Shown one piece after another: positions 51,899 to 61,920 of a DNA stretch of 64,000 nt. Position numbers and translations under genes: made by a program. The notes beneath the pieces were generated by a model. The model made no database searches and was not told the origin of the DNA. It worked only from the letters and a program-made list of their open reading frames with translations. This DNA is from Paracoccus cavernae (GTDB lineage Bacteria > Pseudomonadota > Alphaproteobacteria > Rhodobacterales > Rhodobacteraceae), in assembly GCA_030410095.1 (NCBI GenBank), contig JAUFRC010000001.1, positions 942,501 to 1,006,500 on the forward strand, read 5' to 3'. Each line of letters opens with the position of its first letter. Positions within the stretch are counted from its first letter, which is position 1.

Positions 51899-52727
51899 GG
51901 GTCAGGATTCATAGCCAATAGATGACGACTGCTGCGAGGGCGATTGCGGAGAGGAAGACCTTTGGGCAGCGGTCATATCGGGTTGCGACACGCCTCCAGT
52001 CCTTGAGCCTGCCGAACATGATCTCGATGCGGTTACGGCGTTTGTATCGGCGCTTGTCATATTTGATCGGTGCCTTGCGTTGCTTGCGGCCGGGGATTCA
52101 GGGGGTTATCCCTTTGTCTTTCAACGCATCTCGGAACCAGTCTGCGTCATAGCCGCGATCGCCGAGCAGCCAGTCGACCTGAGGCAGGCTGCTGAGAAGC
52201 GCCCGCGCACCGATGTAGTCGCTGACCTGTCCGGCGGTGATGAACAGGTCAATAGGTCGCCCTTGGCTGTCGCAAATGGCGTGAAGCTTAGTGTTCATGC
52301 CGCACTTGGTCCGACCGATCAGGCGACCGCGCCCCCTTTTCGCGGCCATGCTGGTCGCGGTGCGGTGTGCCTTCAGATAAGTCGCATCGATCATGACGGT
52401 CTTCTCTTCGCCGTGTTCAGCAGCCAGGCCGACCATCATTCGCGCGAAGACGCCCTTTTCGCTCCATCGCTTCCACCGGCTGTGGAGAGTCTTGTGCGGC
52501 CCGTAGGCTTCCGGGGCATCTCGCCAGCGCAACCCATTGCGATTGATGAATATAATCCCGCTCAGCACTCGTCGGTCATCAACCCGAGGCTTACGGTGCG
52601 ATTTCGGGAAGAAAGTCGAAAGCTTCGCCATCTGGGCATCGGTCAGCCAGTAGAGGTCACTCATATTACTGCTCCGTTTTCCGAGCAGCAAATCACGCAG
52701 CGAATTGAAAATCAATGCATCCTGTCC
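51899..52727 (-). mobile_element. IS5-family insertion sequence
   Basis: Terminal inverted repeats GGGTCAGGATTCATAG (left) and GGGACAGGATGCATTG (right, minus strand) bound 829 bases. Both are flanked by CTA (51896-51898 and 52728-52730), a 3-bp target duplication expected for this group. It carries one transposase gene on the minus strand. Confidence 0.8.
51909..52664 (-). pseudogene. IS5-family transposase with one in-frame stop
   Basis: Start MSDLYWLTDAQMAKL at 52664. DDE residues in TVMIDATYLKAHRT and LLGDRGYDADW; C-terminal RYKRRNRIEIMFGRLKDW. A TGA at 52098-52100 falls between DKGITP and IPGRKQRKAP with the frame otherwise intact, so this is a nonsense change (or a miscalled Cys codon), not a deletion like those in the core genes. 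About 251 residues if read through. Confidence 0.8.
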
Positions 52728-52846
52728 CTATCTGTTTGATCTCCCGGCTTGTTGGCACGATCCTTTTTTTGGAATGGAAGGATGCACTATAGGACAAATT
52801 CGTCATGGAAGCGCCACGACCAGGCACGCTGTCTGAGCAGTAGCTC

Positions 52847-53073
52847 AAGGTCGCCTGGCGCGACATTGTCTTCGTCGAGCGCTTCTGGCGGACGCTAAAA
52901 ACCGAAGATGTTTATACACGAGCATATGCCAGCGTGTCCGAAGCCCGGAACGGAATTGGCCGTTATCTGAGCTTCTACAACAGTCACCGCCCTCATTCAT
53001 CACTTGATGGGAAAACGCCTGATCAGGCCTACTTTAACCGGCCGATGTCCGAAGCAATGGCAGCTTGTCCGAG
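52847..53073 (+). pseudogene. C-terminal fragment of an IS3-family (IS51/IS407-like) transposase
   Basis: Reads KVAWRDIVFVERFWRTLKTE, VSEARNGIGRYLSFYNSHRP, HSSLDGKTPDQAYFNRPM. This is the catalytic-Glu end of OrfB; the rest of the element is missing. It differs from the IS3 copy at 48.6 kb. 52731-52846 and 53074-53241 hold no gene. Confidence 0.75.
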
Positions 53074-53241
53074 ACGAAAAGTCACTTGGAAAACGCCCGG
53101 AAACAGTTCAGACCAGCCGAACCACCTCCGTCCCGAGTGCACTGCACTTTCGGCGTCACCAAGCCGCTAAACTGCGCCGCATCTCTGTCAGGCCACTTTC
53201 GCCCTTATTGTTGATTTATCGAATCTGGACGTCTTTTAACC

Positions 53242-53646
53242 TCAGCAGATGAGCGTATCTCTGGTTATTGATTGACGTGGGTGGTCGCTAAATTTTCTTC
53301 CTGACCATTGGACCGGAGGGAGACGGTCTACGCAGGAACGGCCTGCATCTCCTCCGTAGGCTGCAGCGATCCCTGCCGCTCCGAGTTCGTCTGAAAGGAC
53401 CTTCCGATCTTCAACCATCGGTAAATCATTCGCTGCGCGACCACTTGCCAGTGCCTTTTCAACCGCGCGCTTCGCTTTGAGCATCGTTGCTCCGCGTTAT
53501 ACCAGCGCGAGCGTGGCGGTGATGACATCGGGAGAATTACGGCCCGGCTGCAGGACAATCACCCTGGGATTGCCGTTGGTCACGCGCGTGATTGCCTGAA
53601 CCCGCCCCTGTCGTGTCAACCGTTCCTTCAAAGACGACTTTGCCAT
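53242..53646 (-). pseudogene. small basic regulatory-type protein with in-frame stop
   Basis: Reads MAKSSLKERLTRQGRVQAIT, VIVLQPGRNSPDVITATLAL then V and a TAA at about 53500, then RGATMLKAKRAVEKALASGR and VEDRKVLSDELGAAGIAA in the same frame. The two halves look like one 100-residue protein of a type I recall beside small regulatory or plasmid loci, here interrupted by a nonsense codon. Function not known. Confidence 0.5.
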
Positions 53647-53795
53647 GCCGTGCCCTCCATCACTCGTTCGGCAAACCTGCCAGAGTGTTATGAGAATGCC
53701 TGCGCCAAGCAGGGTTGGACGTGAATGAATGTAGGTTGCGCCTTGCCCTGACCGTAGTCGAAATAATTGAGCGCATAGGCGCGATCACAACTCCT

Positions 53796-55117
53796 TCATA
53801 CCCGCATCGCCTCGGCATAGCTCTCGATTTGCGCAAGTTTATGGGTCGAAAACCCGATAATATCGTCAACGATCCGCTCGGGGAAATCTTCGGGCAGATC
53901 CGCACGAGCGCGCGTCAAGGCGCCCTGCCCTGCTCGGCGATCTCGTTAAAAACCGCCCTGCGGATATCCTCTGGCACTTTCGCACGAATGGCGGTCTGAT
54001 CGAAATGCCGCGGCAGGAGTTGATCAATGCGATAGTGCTTCCTGTCACCGGCGGACATCGCCAGCTGCAGCTCTCGGTTTCTCAACTGATTGCGCCGAAA
54101 GGCGGGCGCCGCGCTAAGAATGTCGTAAAGCGGCGTCAGACGAAAACCGTCCGGTTCGAGAAAGATCGAGAAGTTCTTGGCGTGACCATCCGTGGCCCCG
54201 ATCATCCAGAAAACCACTTGCGCCTTCAGAAAGGTCTTCATGTCCCCGAAGCGGTTCTTCGACCCCGAGAGCAGCTCGAGACACCGCAGAATGCCGGGAC
54301 CGCCCTCACTTTGATATTTGGCGGCCGAGAAAAGGCCCATCGCCTGCAAGAAGTCCTCCTGCGGCAAACGGATAAGCCGCCCGTCAGCGGTTTCCCCGCG
54401 GTCGAAGCGGGTTAGGACGAGCGCCTTCTCATCCTCGAACCGCGCGATCTCGGCGTGATTGACCGGCAATCCCAGCTCTCGGGCCAAACGCAGACAGAAG
54501 AACTCGTTCTCGACGCTATCGGTCAGGTCGATCTGACCAGCCAGCAGACCCATCGGGCGCTTGAAGATATGGGTCGTCGGCGTCAGGCCACGCGGTCGAT
54601 ACCATTGGGTGCCCTGTTTGAGGTAGGCAGTCTTCTCCTGTGCCCCGGCCAGCGAGACCCGAAATGGTTGCCCCGGCGCAATTCCCAGCGGCTCGCTGTC
54701 AAGACGACGCAAGGTTTCGGCAATCTCGCCATCGCTCTGCGCATCGGCCTGGATGGCGAAGGGATCCTGCGGGGCCATCCCTTCGGGAACGAACTGCAGC
54801 GCACCGACGCAGTCATGCCCGATTGCCGCCAGAAGATCGAAGGGACGGGCCGAGCGCGCGCCCGCCTTTTCGGCGATGGTGCTTCTCAGTTTTGCGCTGT
54901 CCGGCAGAAGGTTCTCGAAAACCGCAGAAATCGCCTCTCCGGATCGGCTCCCCCTGAGAAGCGGCAATTGACGACTGACGGGAAAGGCATGCTCCCATTC
55001 CAGCCACTCTGGAATATATTCAAAGCTGGTCCCGCCATCCGGTGCCATGCGATAGATGCCGACATGCCGCCCATTCAACAGGACCTCGAGCGCCCGACGC
55101 AACGGACGACGACCCAT
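53796..55117 (-). CDS. hipA: HipA-family toxin kinase
   Basis: About 440 residues. N-terminal HipA_N region (VLLNGRHVGIYRMAPDGGTS), kinase core with RVSLAGAQEKTAYL (ATP loop), HAEIARFEDEKALVLTRFDR, and catalytic IGATDGHAKNFSIFL plus LTPLYDILSA. HipA kinases phosphorylate targets such as glutamyl-tRNA synthetase and induce persistence. A lost base in GG 53919-53920 truncates the apparent C-terminus; repair extends it to IESYAEAMRV at 53796. Overlaps hipB by one base (TGATG). Confidence 0.9.
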
Positions 55118-55383
55118 CAGAAGATATCCTCGATCGAAGCCACGGCATGAGACGGAGGCCCTGCTTCATCTGGATCGCGAAGGCCCAGTTCGACATCCAG
55201 CGCCGCACAGAGGGCGAGGATTGAATTGAGCCCAGGCACATTCGTTGCGGTCTCGATGCGCGAGATCTGCTTCGTCTCCAGCCCGGCACGCTGCGCAAGC
55301 TCAGCCTGCGTCAGGCCGGCAAGCTGGCGACGGTGGCGAATGAGGTCGCCGAAATCCTTGGCACTGCGAACAGGCTGATACAT
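55117..55383 (-). CDS. hipB: HipB-family XRE antitoxin
   Basis: 88 residues. Helix-turn-helix AGLTQAELAQRAGLETKQIS then RIETATNVPGL; acidic C-terminal tail for HipA contact (LRDPDEAGPPSHAV). First gene of hipBA. It would repress its own promoter through the palindrome at 55406-55433. Confidence 0.9.
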   Translation of the reverse strand: MYQPVRSAKDFGDLIRHRRQLAGLTQAELAQRAGLETKQISRIETATNVPGLNSILALCAALDVELGLRDPDEAGPPSHAVASIEDIF

Positions 55384-55405
55384 GCCCCGTTGCTCCCTCG
55401 ATGGT

Positions 55406-55433
55406 CGACTTCAGGTCCACCACCCTGAATTCG
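55406..55433. promoter_or_regulatory. candidate HipB operator
   Basis: Arms CGACTTCAGG (55406-55415) and CCTGAATTCG (55424-55433), 9 of 10 complementary, 8-base spacer, 23 bases before the hipB start. GATGGT/ACCATC outer pairs extend the symmetry on both sides. Confidence 0.55.
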
Positions 55434-55472
55434 ACATACCATCAAGCACACAATTCTGCAATATACCTCACA

Positions 55473-55796
55473 GCGCACATTTAACTTATATACCATATGG
55501 CGCACATTTGGGGCGCGAAACCGCAAAGGCCGTCGCAAGATGATAGCTCATGGTGTGGCAGGCCAAAAATCAGCCAAGACCGATAGCACCGATTGATATG
55601 GCATGACATTTAATCAAATAAATTCAAGTAATTACGACTGCGCACATTATTTCATTCTTGCGCAATCTATTCATCACTTTCTGCAAATCTCGGCTTCTTA
55701 TCCCATTGAATGTAAACGGCTTTTCAAGCCGCCAGAATCACACTTTCCGAGGGTCTTGCGCGCACATTTGATTTCTCTGGCTCTGATAAGCCAGAG
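55473..55796. repeat. four scattered GCGCACATT motifs and a CCAGAG hairpin
   Basis: GCGCACATT occurs at 55473, 55500, 55640 and 55760 in the AT-richer 530-base gap between hipB and the chimeric gene. A hairpin CTCTGGCT/AGCCAGAG (55775-55796) is followed by further CCAGAG copies. No coding frame in 55434-55913 is convincing. The repeats could be binding sites or leftovers of a plasmid or phage control region. Confidence 0.4.
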
Positions 55797-55913
55797 CCAG
55801 AGCCAGAGAAGAGAATACAGTGCGCAAAAGCAAGAAATAGCGTGCGCATGACCTGTCAAGAAAAATCGACGGTTGGCTGGCACTATTTCGTTATTTACTG
55901 AACATGCAGGACT

Positions 55914-57958
55914 TTACGGTCGGCGTTCAGCTTCGTCATGCAGGAGCGGATCAGTTTCGCTCCTGCGGTAGATGCGTAAGTAGCCCTCGACCGGCACGAT
56001 GCCCAACTCCTCAAGGCGCTGGTCGAGCGCCTCCCAGGGCAGCCTGTGTGCTAGAGCCAACCGGCGAAAGCTGACGAAATTCTCATGGAAGGCGGCGACC
56101 TGAACCGGGGTCAGCATGATCCGATCCTTGCGCCCGGTCTCACGTCTGGCGATCTCGGCAGGCGAATGGCCCTTCCTGAAAAAGCTCAGCATCTCGCTGA
56201 ATGTAAGCCCCTGAGAAAGGGCAAGCGTTTCGGCAGAAATCTCGCGCCCATCAAGGCCGGCAATATTCACCAGGATTGCTGCGAAGCCCGTCTGCTTCGA
56301 ATACCGCCCGATCCATGTCAGCCGACCGTCACCGATCCTCTCGACAAGCTCTCTTGTAGAGCATCCATGATGATCAGCCGCCTGTTCGAGCGGCAACCAT
56401 TCCGATGAAAGACGTCCCACTTGCTGGGCACCCAGCAGCAGGCGCTCAACGATCGCCTGACCGGCAAGCAGATCCCAGCCCCTACCATGCCGGCCGCGCG
56501 CCCCATCAAGGAAGCTGCAATCACGCATGTCCTGAAACAGTTTTGGGTTGAGGGACAAGCTTTCGCAGAACTGGTCGTCGGATAGCCCGTTCGTCAAATC
56601 AGACAGAAAAGGCCCCGCCTTTTCGAGCTCATGCAGAGCCCAGTCATCCGGCTTATGGCGTGCGAGTTCGGTGCGTTCGGCCCCGAGTCTTTCTCGAAGC
56701 GCAGGCGCATCCATCTTCAGAAGATGCGCCAAGGCACCGATCGAAGTCCACCGTCTCTCAAGAACAGGTTCCCCCAGCAGTTCCGCGCCCGGACCTAGGG
56801 GCCAGCTTGACCCAATGTGTTCCCGCAAGATCTGTTTCAGTGGGTGGTAAGCCTTCGGACAGGCATCCCCCGTCAGCAAGGAATAAAGCGCACCGAACAC
56901 CCGCTTCTGCCCGATCTCGGGCGAGTGACCTTCCTGATGCTCACTAAGAAAGCCGCAAATGGCGCCCTTCCCGGCCCGAGCCAGCCCAAATCCCAGATCA
57001 GCGTGATCGAGGTCGGAAAGGTCTGACGCGCCGTGTGCGCCGCTCTCGCGTTGCGCGACAAGGCTTCCAAGCGCCCCGCAAAACTTCGCTGCGGCCTGCA
57101 AGCCAAACTGATCCAGCCAGTTTGCCTGCTGCTTCTTTCCGGATAGACGCGCCCCTACCCAGTGGTCATAGGCCGTCGCGGATCGAGCCATCGTCAAACG
57201 GGAGTGGCCAGTGTTATCTCGTGCCGACTCCGCCAGCCGGAACGCAACATCATGACGCTCGAAACGATCATATCGCTGCCACAAGGGCTCGAGGTATTCA
57301 CCGTGGCGTGGACAGGTGCGAACCAGTTCCAGCATCCAATCACCCCGGATGAAGCCTAGTCCGATCTCGCCGATGCTGTCATGCGCCAGAACGTCATCGG
57401 TCAAAATCAGCGTGTGAGAGCCGGCGGCATGGCGGAAATGGAAGCTGATCCCCGCCCGCTCCATCTGGCGGCGCGCGAAGTCGAGATCGCTTTCGCGGTA
57501 TTGCACCGTATATTCCAGAGGCTGGTAATCACCGCCAAGCTTCAACTCCAGCGCGGGATCGCCGAGGCTTGCGTAATCCGACAAAAGCTCCTGCAGGATC
57601 TGGACTACGGTCTTGTTGTGAAAGATGCGCTGGTTGCGCCGCCGGCCGGCCAGCCAGAACCACGGGCGCAGCACCAGATCATAGCGGTGGCCGTTCTCGC
57701 CCACCCCGCCCAACGCGCCTGCGTAACGATGCCGTCAAAAGCCCGAATACCCTCGCGCCCCTCGATTTCGACCGTGGCATGGGTCCCGACCAGCGCGTCG
57801 AAATCAAGATCGCTGCGCGTGGCCAAAGCCTCGACCCGATATTCGAAGAGATCGTTGAGCTGCTCGGTGCCGTCAAAGCGCAGGAGCACCAGAACATCGG
57901 GGCCGAGCGCGGTCGTCAGGCGGCCAAGCCGGTCCATCTGGCGCAAGGGAGCGTTCAT
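55914..57958 (-). CDS. chimeric gene: VgrG N-terminus fused to TniQ-family C-terminus
   Basis: Starts MNAPLRQMDRLGRLTTALGP, a type VI secretion VgrG N-terminus (FEYRVEALA, VEIEGREGIRAFDGIV, YDLVLRPWFWLAGRRRNQRI, DLDFARRQMERAGISFHFRH). Near 57366, after DDVLAHDSIGE, it passes in frame into TniQ sequence (GFIRGDWMLELVRTCPRHGE) and continues about 480 residues to YRRSETDPLLHDEAERRP. The break at CCCC 57714-57717 is the usual lost base; repair gives a single frame of about 681 residues. The VgrG part lacks its needle domains and the TniQ part lacks the first CxxC of its zinc site, so activity is doubtful. No other T6SS gene is in the window. Confidence 0.75.
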
Positions 57959-58248
57959 GCGAGCCTCCGATCCTGTCTAAAGGTCAGGTTACTGGTAGGC
58001 ATATCGCGCAAATAGCGCAAGCTGGTCCGGACCGGAGGCGCGGAGGGACGGTCTTTTAGGGCATGGGGAGGCAAGCTGGCCCAAGGGAAATGCCCGTGAA
58101 AGTTGCGCTGCGAGGGAAGCGAGGACACAGGACTGGACTCGTTGGTCTCCGCAACCGGAAAAGGGCAACTGCAGCGAGCGGGATCGCGGATAAGAACCGG
58201 TCGGGACAGCAGCAGCACGGGTTGGCGTCATGGGGAAGGTTTCTTTCG

Positions 58249-59219
58249 GCTCTGCTACATAAATCTGGTGACGGATTCACTTTGTGAATCCAGCGTGATA
58301 GCTGGGTCGTATGAGCAGACCAACATCTCCGTCCTACAAGGCCCGTAACTGGCCCAGCCATAACCGAGCGCTGAAGCCCGTGGCTCTCTGACGATCAGGT
58401 TCGATCCGGCCATGACGTGGGAGCCTGCACCGGCCGGCAGGCGTGGCCGCCCGCCCGACTTATAGCGATGCCGCCATCCAGGCTTGCCTGGCATTAAAGT
58501 TACTCGTTGGGATGGCACTGCGCCAAACCACTGGGTTCGTCGAGAGCCTGATGCAGTTGATCGGCTTCGACTGGTCAGTGCCCGAGTTCAGCACGCTGTC
58601 GGGGCACCAGAAGACCCTCAAGATCAATATTCCTTATCGTGGTTCGGACGGTCCGCGGCACCTGCAGATCGACAGTGCCGGGATCAAAGTTGAGGGTCAA
58701 GGCGACTGGAATGCACGCAAGCATGGCAGGTCGATGCGACTCGTCTGGCGCAAGCTCCACATCGGAGTCGACGAGAAAACTCTAAAAATCCGTGCGGCCG
58801 TATTCACCGCCGATGGCGCCTTCGACATCCGTGAATGCCCATGATGCCATCGTCGCCCGAGCTGCCGCAGCGATCATCGTACCCCGCAAGAACGCCAAGC
58901 CCTGGAGGCCGTATCCCCCGGGGCTATCGCGCGCAACGCAATCCTGCACATATTGAAGCGCGTTGGCCGAACCATCTGGCGACGATGGAGCGGCTATCAC
59001 CGTCAAAGCCGTGTAGAGACCCGAATGCACTGCGTGAAGCTGCTGGGCCAGCGCCTATCCGCCCGAGACTTCGACCGTCAGGTCGCCAGAGCTGCAAGTT
59101 CGAGTTGCCGTCCTGAACGGCTTCACCGCGCTCGGAAGCCTCGCAACGGAGCTCAAGGGATAAGTCCCCGTTCGGGGCAAGGCGAGCCGCGGCCGTCAGC
59201 TCGTTTGTGTAACTGGGCT
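58249..59219 (+). mobile_element. degenerate IS5-family element
   Basis: Left end GGCTCTGCTACATAAA (58249-58264) and degenerate right end TTTGTGTAACTGGGCT (59204-59219) match the terminal repeats of common Rhodobacterales IS5/IS903-type elements. It encloses one broken transposase gene. 57959-58248 upstream has no supported gene. Confidence 0.7.
58311..59163 (+). pseudogene. IS5-family transposase, decayed
   Basis: Begins MSRPTSPSYKARNWPSHNRA, with several frame changes. Recognisable blocks are GMALRQTTGFVESLMQLIGF, IDSAGIKVEGQGDWNARKHG, RVGRTIWRRWSGYHRQSRVE, MHCVKLLGQRLSARDFDRQV. Between RAAVFT and ADGAFDIRE an internal piece (the stretch holding a catalytic-domain segment) is deleted, so this is true decay beyond simple base loss. 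Confidence 0.75.
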
Positions 59220-59450
59220 GAGGCAAGGATCCGACCGGATTTCTGCGACTGGCCAATATTCCCTTTGTCGGCCTGACGCCCGATGGCCAACGCCTGCATC
59301 TGCTGCGCGTTGCTTCCGCGATCAGCGCCGATGTCGGCTCGGTATCGCCTTCCCGTTCTCTATTCGCGACGGGCGGACGGGCGACGTCCCTGCGGCGGTC
59401 CGACATGCCACAATCATTTCGCTCAAGCTCGGCGGCAGCCCAATTGAATT

Positions 59451-59591
59451 TCATCGCATGAACAGGGCAATCACGGTGAGCATGACAAGCAGAAAGGGCG
59501 GTTCCGGGCGCGGCTCGCCATGATCGGCGCACAGCCAATCCCTTAGGCGATCGACCCGGATCTCGATGCGGTTGCGTCGTTTCTGGCGCTG
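59451..59591 (-). pseudogene. C-terminal fragment of a second IS5-type transposase
   Basis: Minus strand KRRNRIEIRVDRLRDWLCAD ... VMLTVIALFMR then stop, a diverged copy of the KRRNRIEIMFGRLKDW end seen in the 51.9-52.7 kb element. The surrounding 59220-59892 has no other supported coding sequence. Confidence 0.5.
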
Positions 59592-59771
59592 TCGTCCCGT
59601 TGATGCCGAACCGGAACCAGCCACAGTGTACAGGGGCTTCGCCGTAGGGCAACCAGAGCAATTGGCCATGGTTTTGGCCAGACCTATACGGTCGGCACGC
59701 AGGGCCGCTTTTCGCGACCCTGCCACTTGAGCGACACGCGCCGGTGCAAGTGCAAGTTCGGCTTGCGACAA

Positions 59772-59800
59772 CACCATCACCATCACCATCACCATCACCA
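59772..59800. repeat. hexanucleotide tandem repeat (CACCAT)4-5
   Basis: Four exact CACCAT copies plus a partial fifth, in non-coding or decayed sequence. In one plus-strand frame it would encode nine histidines, but that frame has no start or domain. Confidence 0.85.
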
Positions 59801-59892
59801 ACCGCTATGGTCGGTCCCGCGACAAGTGCAAGCGACGGGGCAGCAGCCATACCAGCAAATGAAGCGCGGGCAATGACCACAGTCGAGCGGAG

Positions 59893-61013
59893 TCAGGTGA
59901 TGAGCGCGTGGTTATTGTAGAGGTGATGGTCAGCCAGCTCGCGCGCCTCGCGCCCCTTCAGGAAAGGGCGCGCCGGCGCGAAGGCTTCGCGCGCGTCGCG
60001 CAATTGCGGGAACAGGGTAAAGATCTCCTCGCACGCGGTGGCCCCCACCGATTTCAGCGCTTCGGCACCCGTATAAAGCGTTTCCGTTTCCGCACCGTCC
60101 GAGGTGACGACTTCGTGGCGGTCGAAAAGCAGGTGGACATAGGTGACCGTGTCGCAATCCGTCGCGACCTCGATCCCGTCGAGCGCAAGAAGCTGCTTTG
60201 CCGCAACCAGCACCTCGGTTGCACCAAAAGCTCTGCCGCGATGCGCGAGCGCACGAGGATCCGGTGTTGGGGCGAGACGACAAGATCGCGCGCAGGGGTG
60301 TTTTCGCCCAAGGCTCCGGCGGAAATGCGGATGGGGAGCAGATTTGGCGCGCCCGCAAGCGTTTCGCGTTCAAGCTTGCGCCTGCCGGTCCACCTCAGGG
60401 GTTGGGGCCCGTTGTCGAGGGTCAGAATAAGGTCGCCCACCGCAAGGGTTTCGACCGCGCGCTCCCCTCCGGCGTGCGGATCATGGTGCCGGCGGTGAAA
60501 CAGGGCACTGAGAGGTTCGGGGCTTGAATCCTAACGTCCTGACTCTCGAGTCGCAGAATCTCTCGCCCTGACGCTCAGAGTCTGTCCAGCTTGTTGGGGC
60601 ACAGCCAGGCTCACCATGAAGTTCCCGTTCATGTCGGTCAGGCCCTGTCCGATCACTGATCCTTCCGCATTGCGCACTTCGATCACGGTATTCGGCTCAG
60701 CCTGCCCAATTACCGCGGTACCGTCCTGGTTCATGGACAGGTTGCTTGGCTCTGCCGGCGGTGTCACGTCGGGCGCGAATGCCGTTGCGGGGGACGAGGT
60801 GTTGTTGAAACTGTCGGTTGCCGTCACGAAAAGCTGCTCGCCGTTGGTGAAAGGCCGGGTCGTCGTGATGGAGTAGCGACCAAAAGGATCGCTGCGGGTG
60901 GTTCCGACCAACTCTCCCGAAGTGGTTCTGACCTCGATGGTCATGGACGGTTCGGCTGCACCGGAGACAATCGTTCCGGAAGTATTAATAATCGCGGTAG
61001 GGGTATTTGGCAT
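59893..61013 (-). CDS. Ig-like/Hint-domain (Hint_2) protein
   Basis: About 374 residues after repair. Two bacterial Ig-like repeats come first (TIVSGAAEPSMTIEVRTTSG, then AVIGQAEPNTVIEVRNAEGS), each about 80 residues. Then a Hint_2 domain: PCFTAGTMIRTPEGERAVET (catalytic-type Cys), VVSPQHRILVRS, DTVTYVHLLFDRHEVV, ending ADHHLYNNHALIT. Such proteins are common in Rhodobacterales, possibly exported by type I secretion; no classical signal peptide is seen. Breaks at AAAA 60226-60229, CCCC 60464-60467 and one GA unit near 60545. No intein C-terminus is present. Confidence 0.8.
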
Positions 61014-61920
61014 GGGGGCTCTCTGACAGCGTGGGCTGATCTGCAATGCGGTGCCGGTTGTGGGAAATGCGGCAGTTCGCGTGGATTTCCGTTGAATTTA
61101 CAGAACGTTGGACCAAAGACAAGGTTCCGGTCGACAGCCCTTAATATTGTTGTAGGTGCTATAGGGACTGTTACTCAAAGAGCGGCGCAGGAGGCAACTC
61201 AATCTGGAATCCGTCAGGGGCCGCGACCTGTGCACGGTGGGCACGGGTATTCGACTTCGCCTTCCGGCACCCGCAGCGCAAAGAAACGCGGTCGCGCCGG
61301 GGAAATGGCGGCATCCTCGATCACGGCAATATCCTGCACGCTGATCCGGTGATCGTCTTAGAGACACTGCTGCACCGGCGCGCCCCGATGTCCGTATCAA
61401 AACACGCGGGCCGAGGGTGATAGATCGCCTCGTCATTGTCTTCGTTGATTCCCGCCGAAACCATCAGCGTGTCGGCAGAATGCGCTGCGGCACGGGTAAC
61501 CATGATTGTCGGCCGCATGGAAACCTCAGGGAATGGACCGGAACGCTCCTGCCCTTAGTGCTTCGATGGTATCAGAGGGTAAAAGGCGGAAGGCGTTTCG
61601 CGCGGAGGAGTTGGCGCGGGTCTTCGCCTGCGAACCGTATCGCGATGGCGCGGCCGATCTCTACCGTACGATCGGGGCAAACGCGCTCCGTGGCGCTGCG
61701 CGTTGAAGCTGCGGCGGCCTGCGCCAGTGTTGCCGTGAACGGCGGTGTCGAGCGCTCGCCCAGCTTTTCAATCGCTTTATCGGGACATGCGCCGGATTGT
61801 GTTCGGTATCCTTTTTCGTCGCATGTCCCGTCACGCAATTTGCCCCACCGTCTTTCAGGTTCGGCATATTCGGAATCCGCTGGCTGCCATCCTTTCGTGC
61901 GCCATAGCGCAGAACCCGCC
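61014..61920. other. 907-base stretch without an assignable gene
   Basis: The minus strand has patchy coding-like pieces: MRPTIMVTRAAAHSADTLMV from 61518, then HRISVQDIAVIEDAAISPAR and FFALRVPEGEVEYPCPPCTG in another frame (61200-61360). These may be one short broken gene, but I cannot name a family. Several frames are open by GC bias only. The next certain gene ends at 61921. Confidence 0.35.

Noticed and set aside
55914..57958. A type VI secretion locus
   Set aside because: Only a truncated VgrG part is present; no Hcp, TssB/C, ClpV or membrane-complex gene lies in the window.
59772..59800. Run of nine histidine codons (engineered tag or metal-binding peptide)
   Set aside because: The frame has no start, no flanking domain and lies in decayed IS sequence; a simple tandem repeat explains it.
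60531..61013. Separate secreted Ig-like protein independent of the Hint protein
   Set aside because: The apparent stop follows a GA-repeat contraction; with one unit restored the frame continues into the Hint domain.
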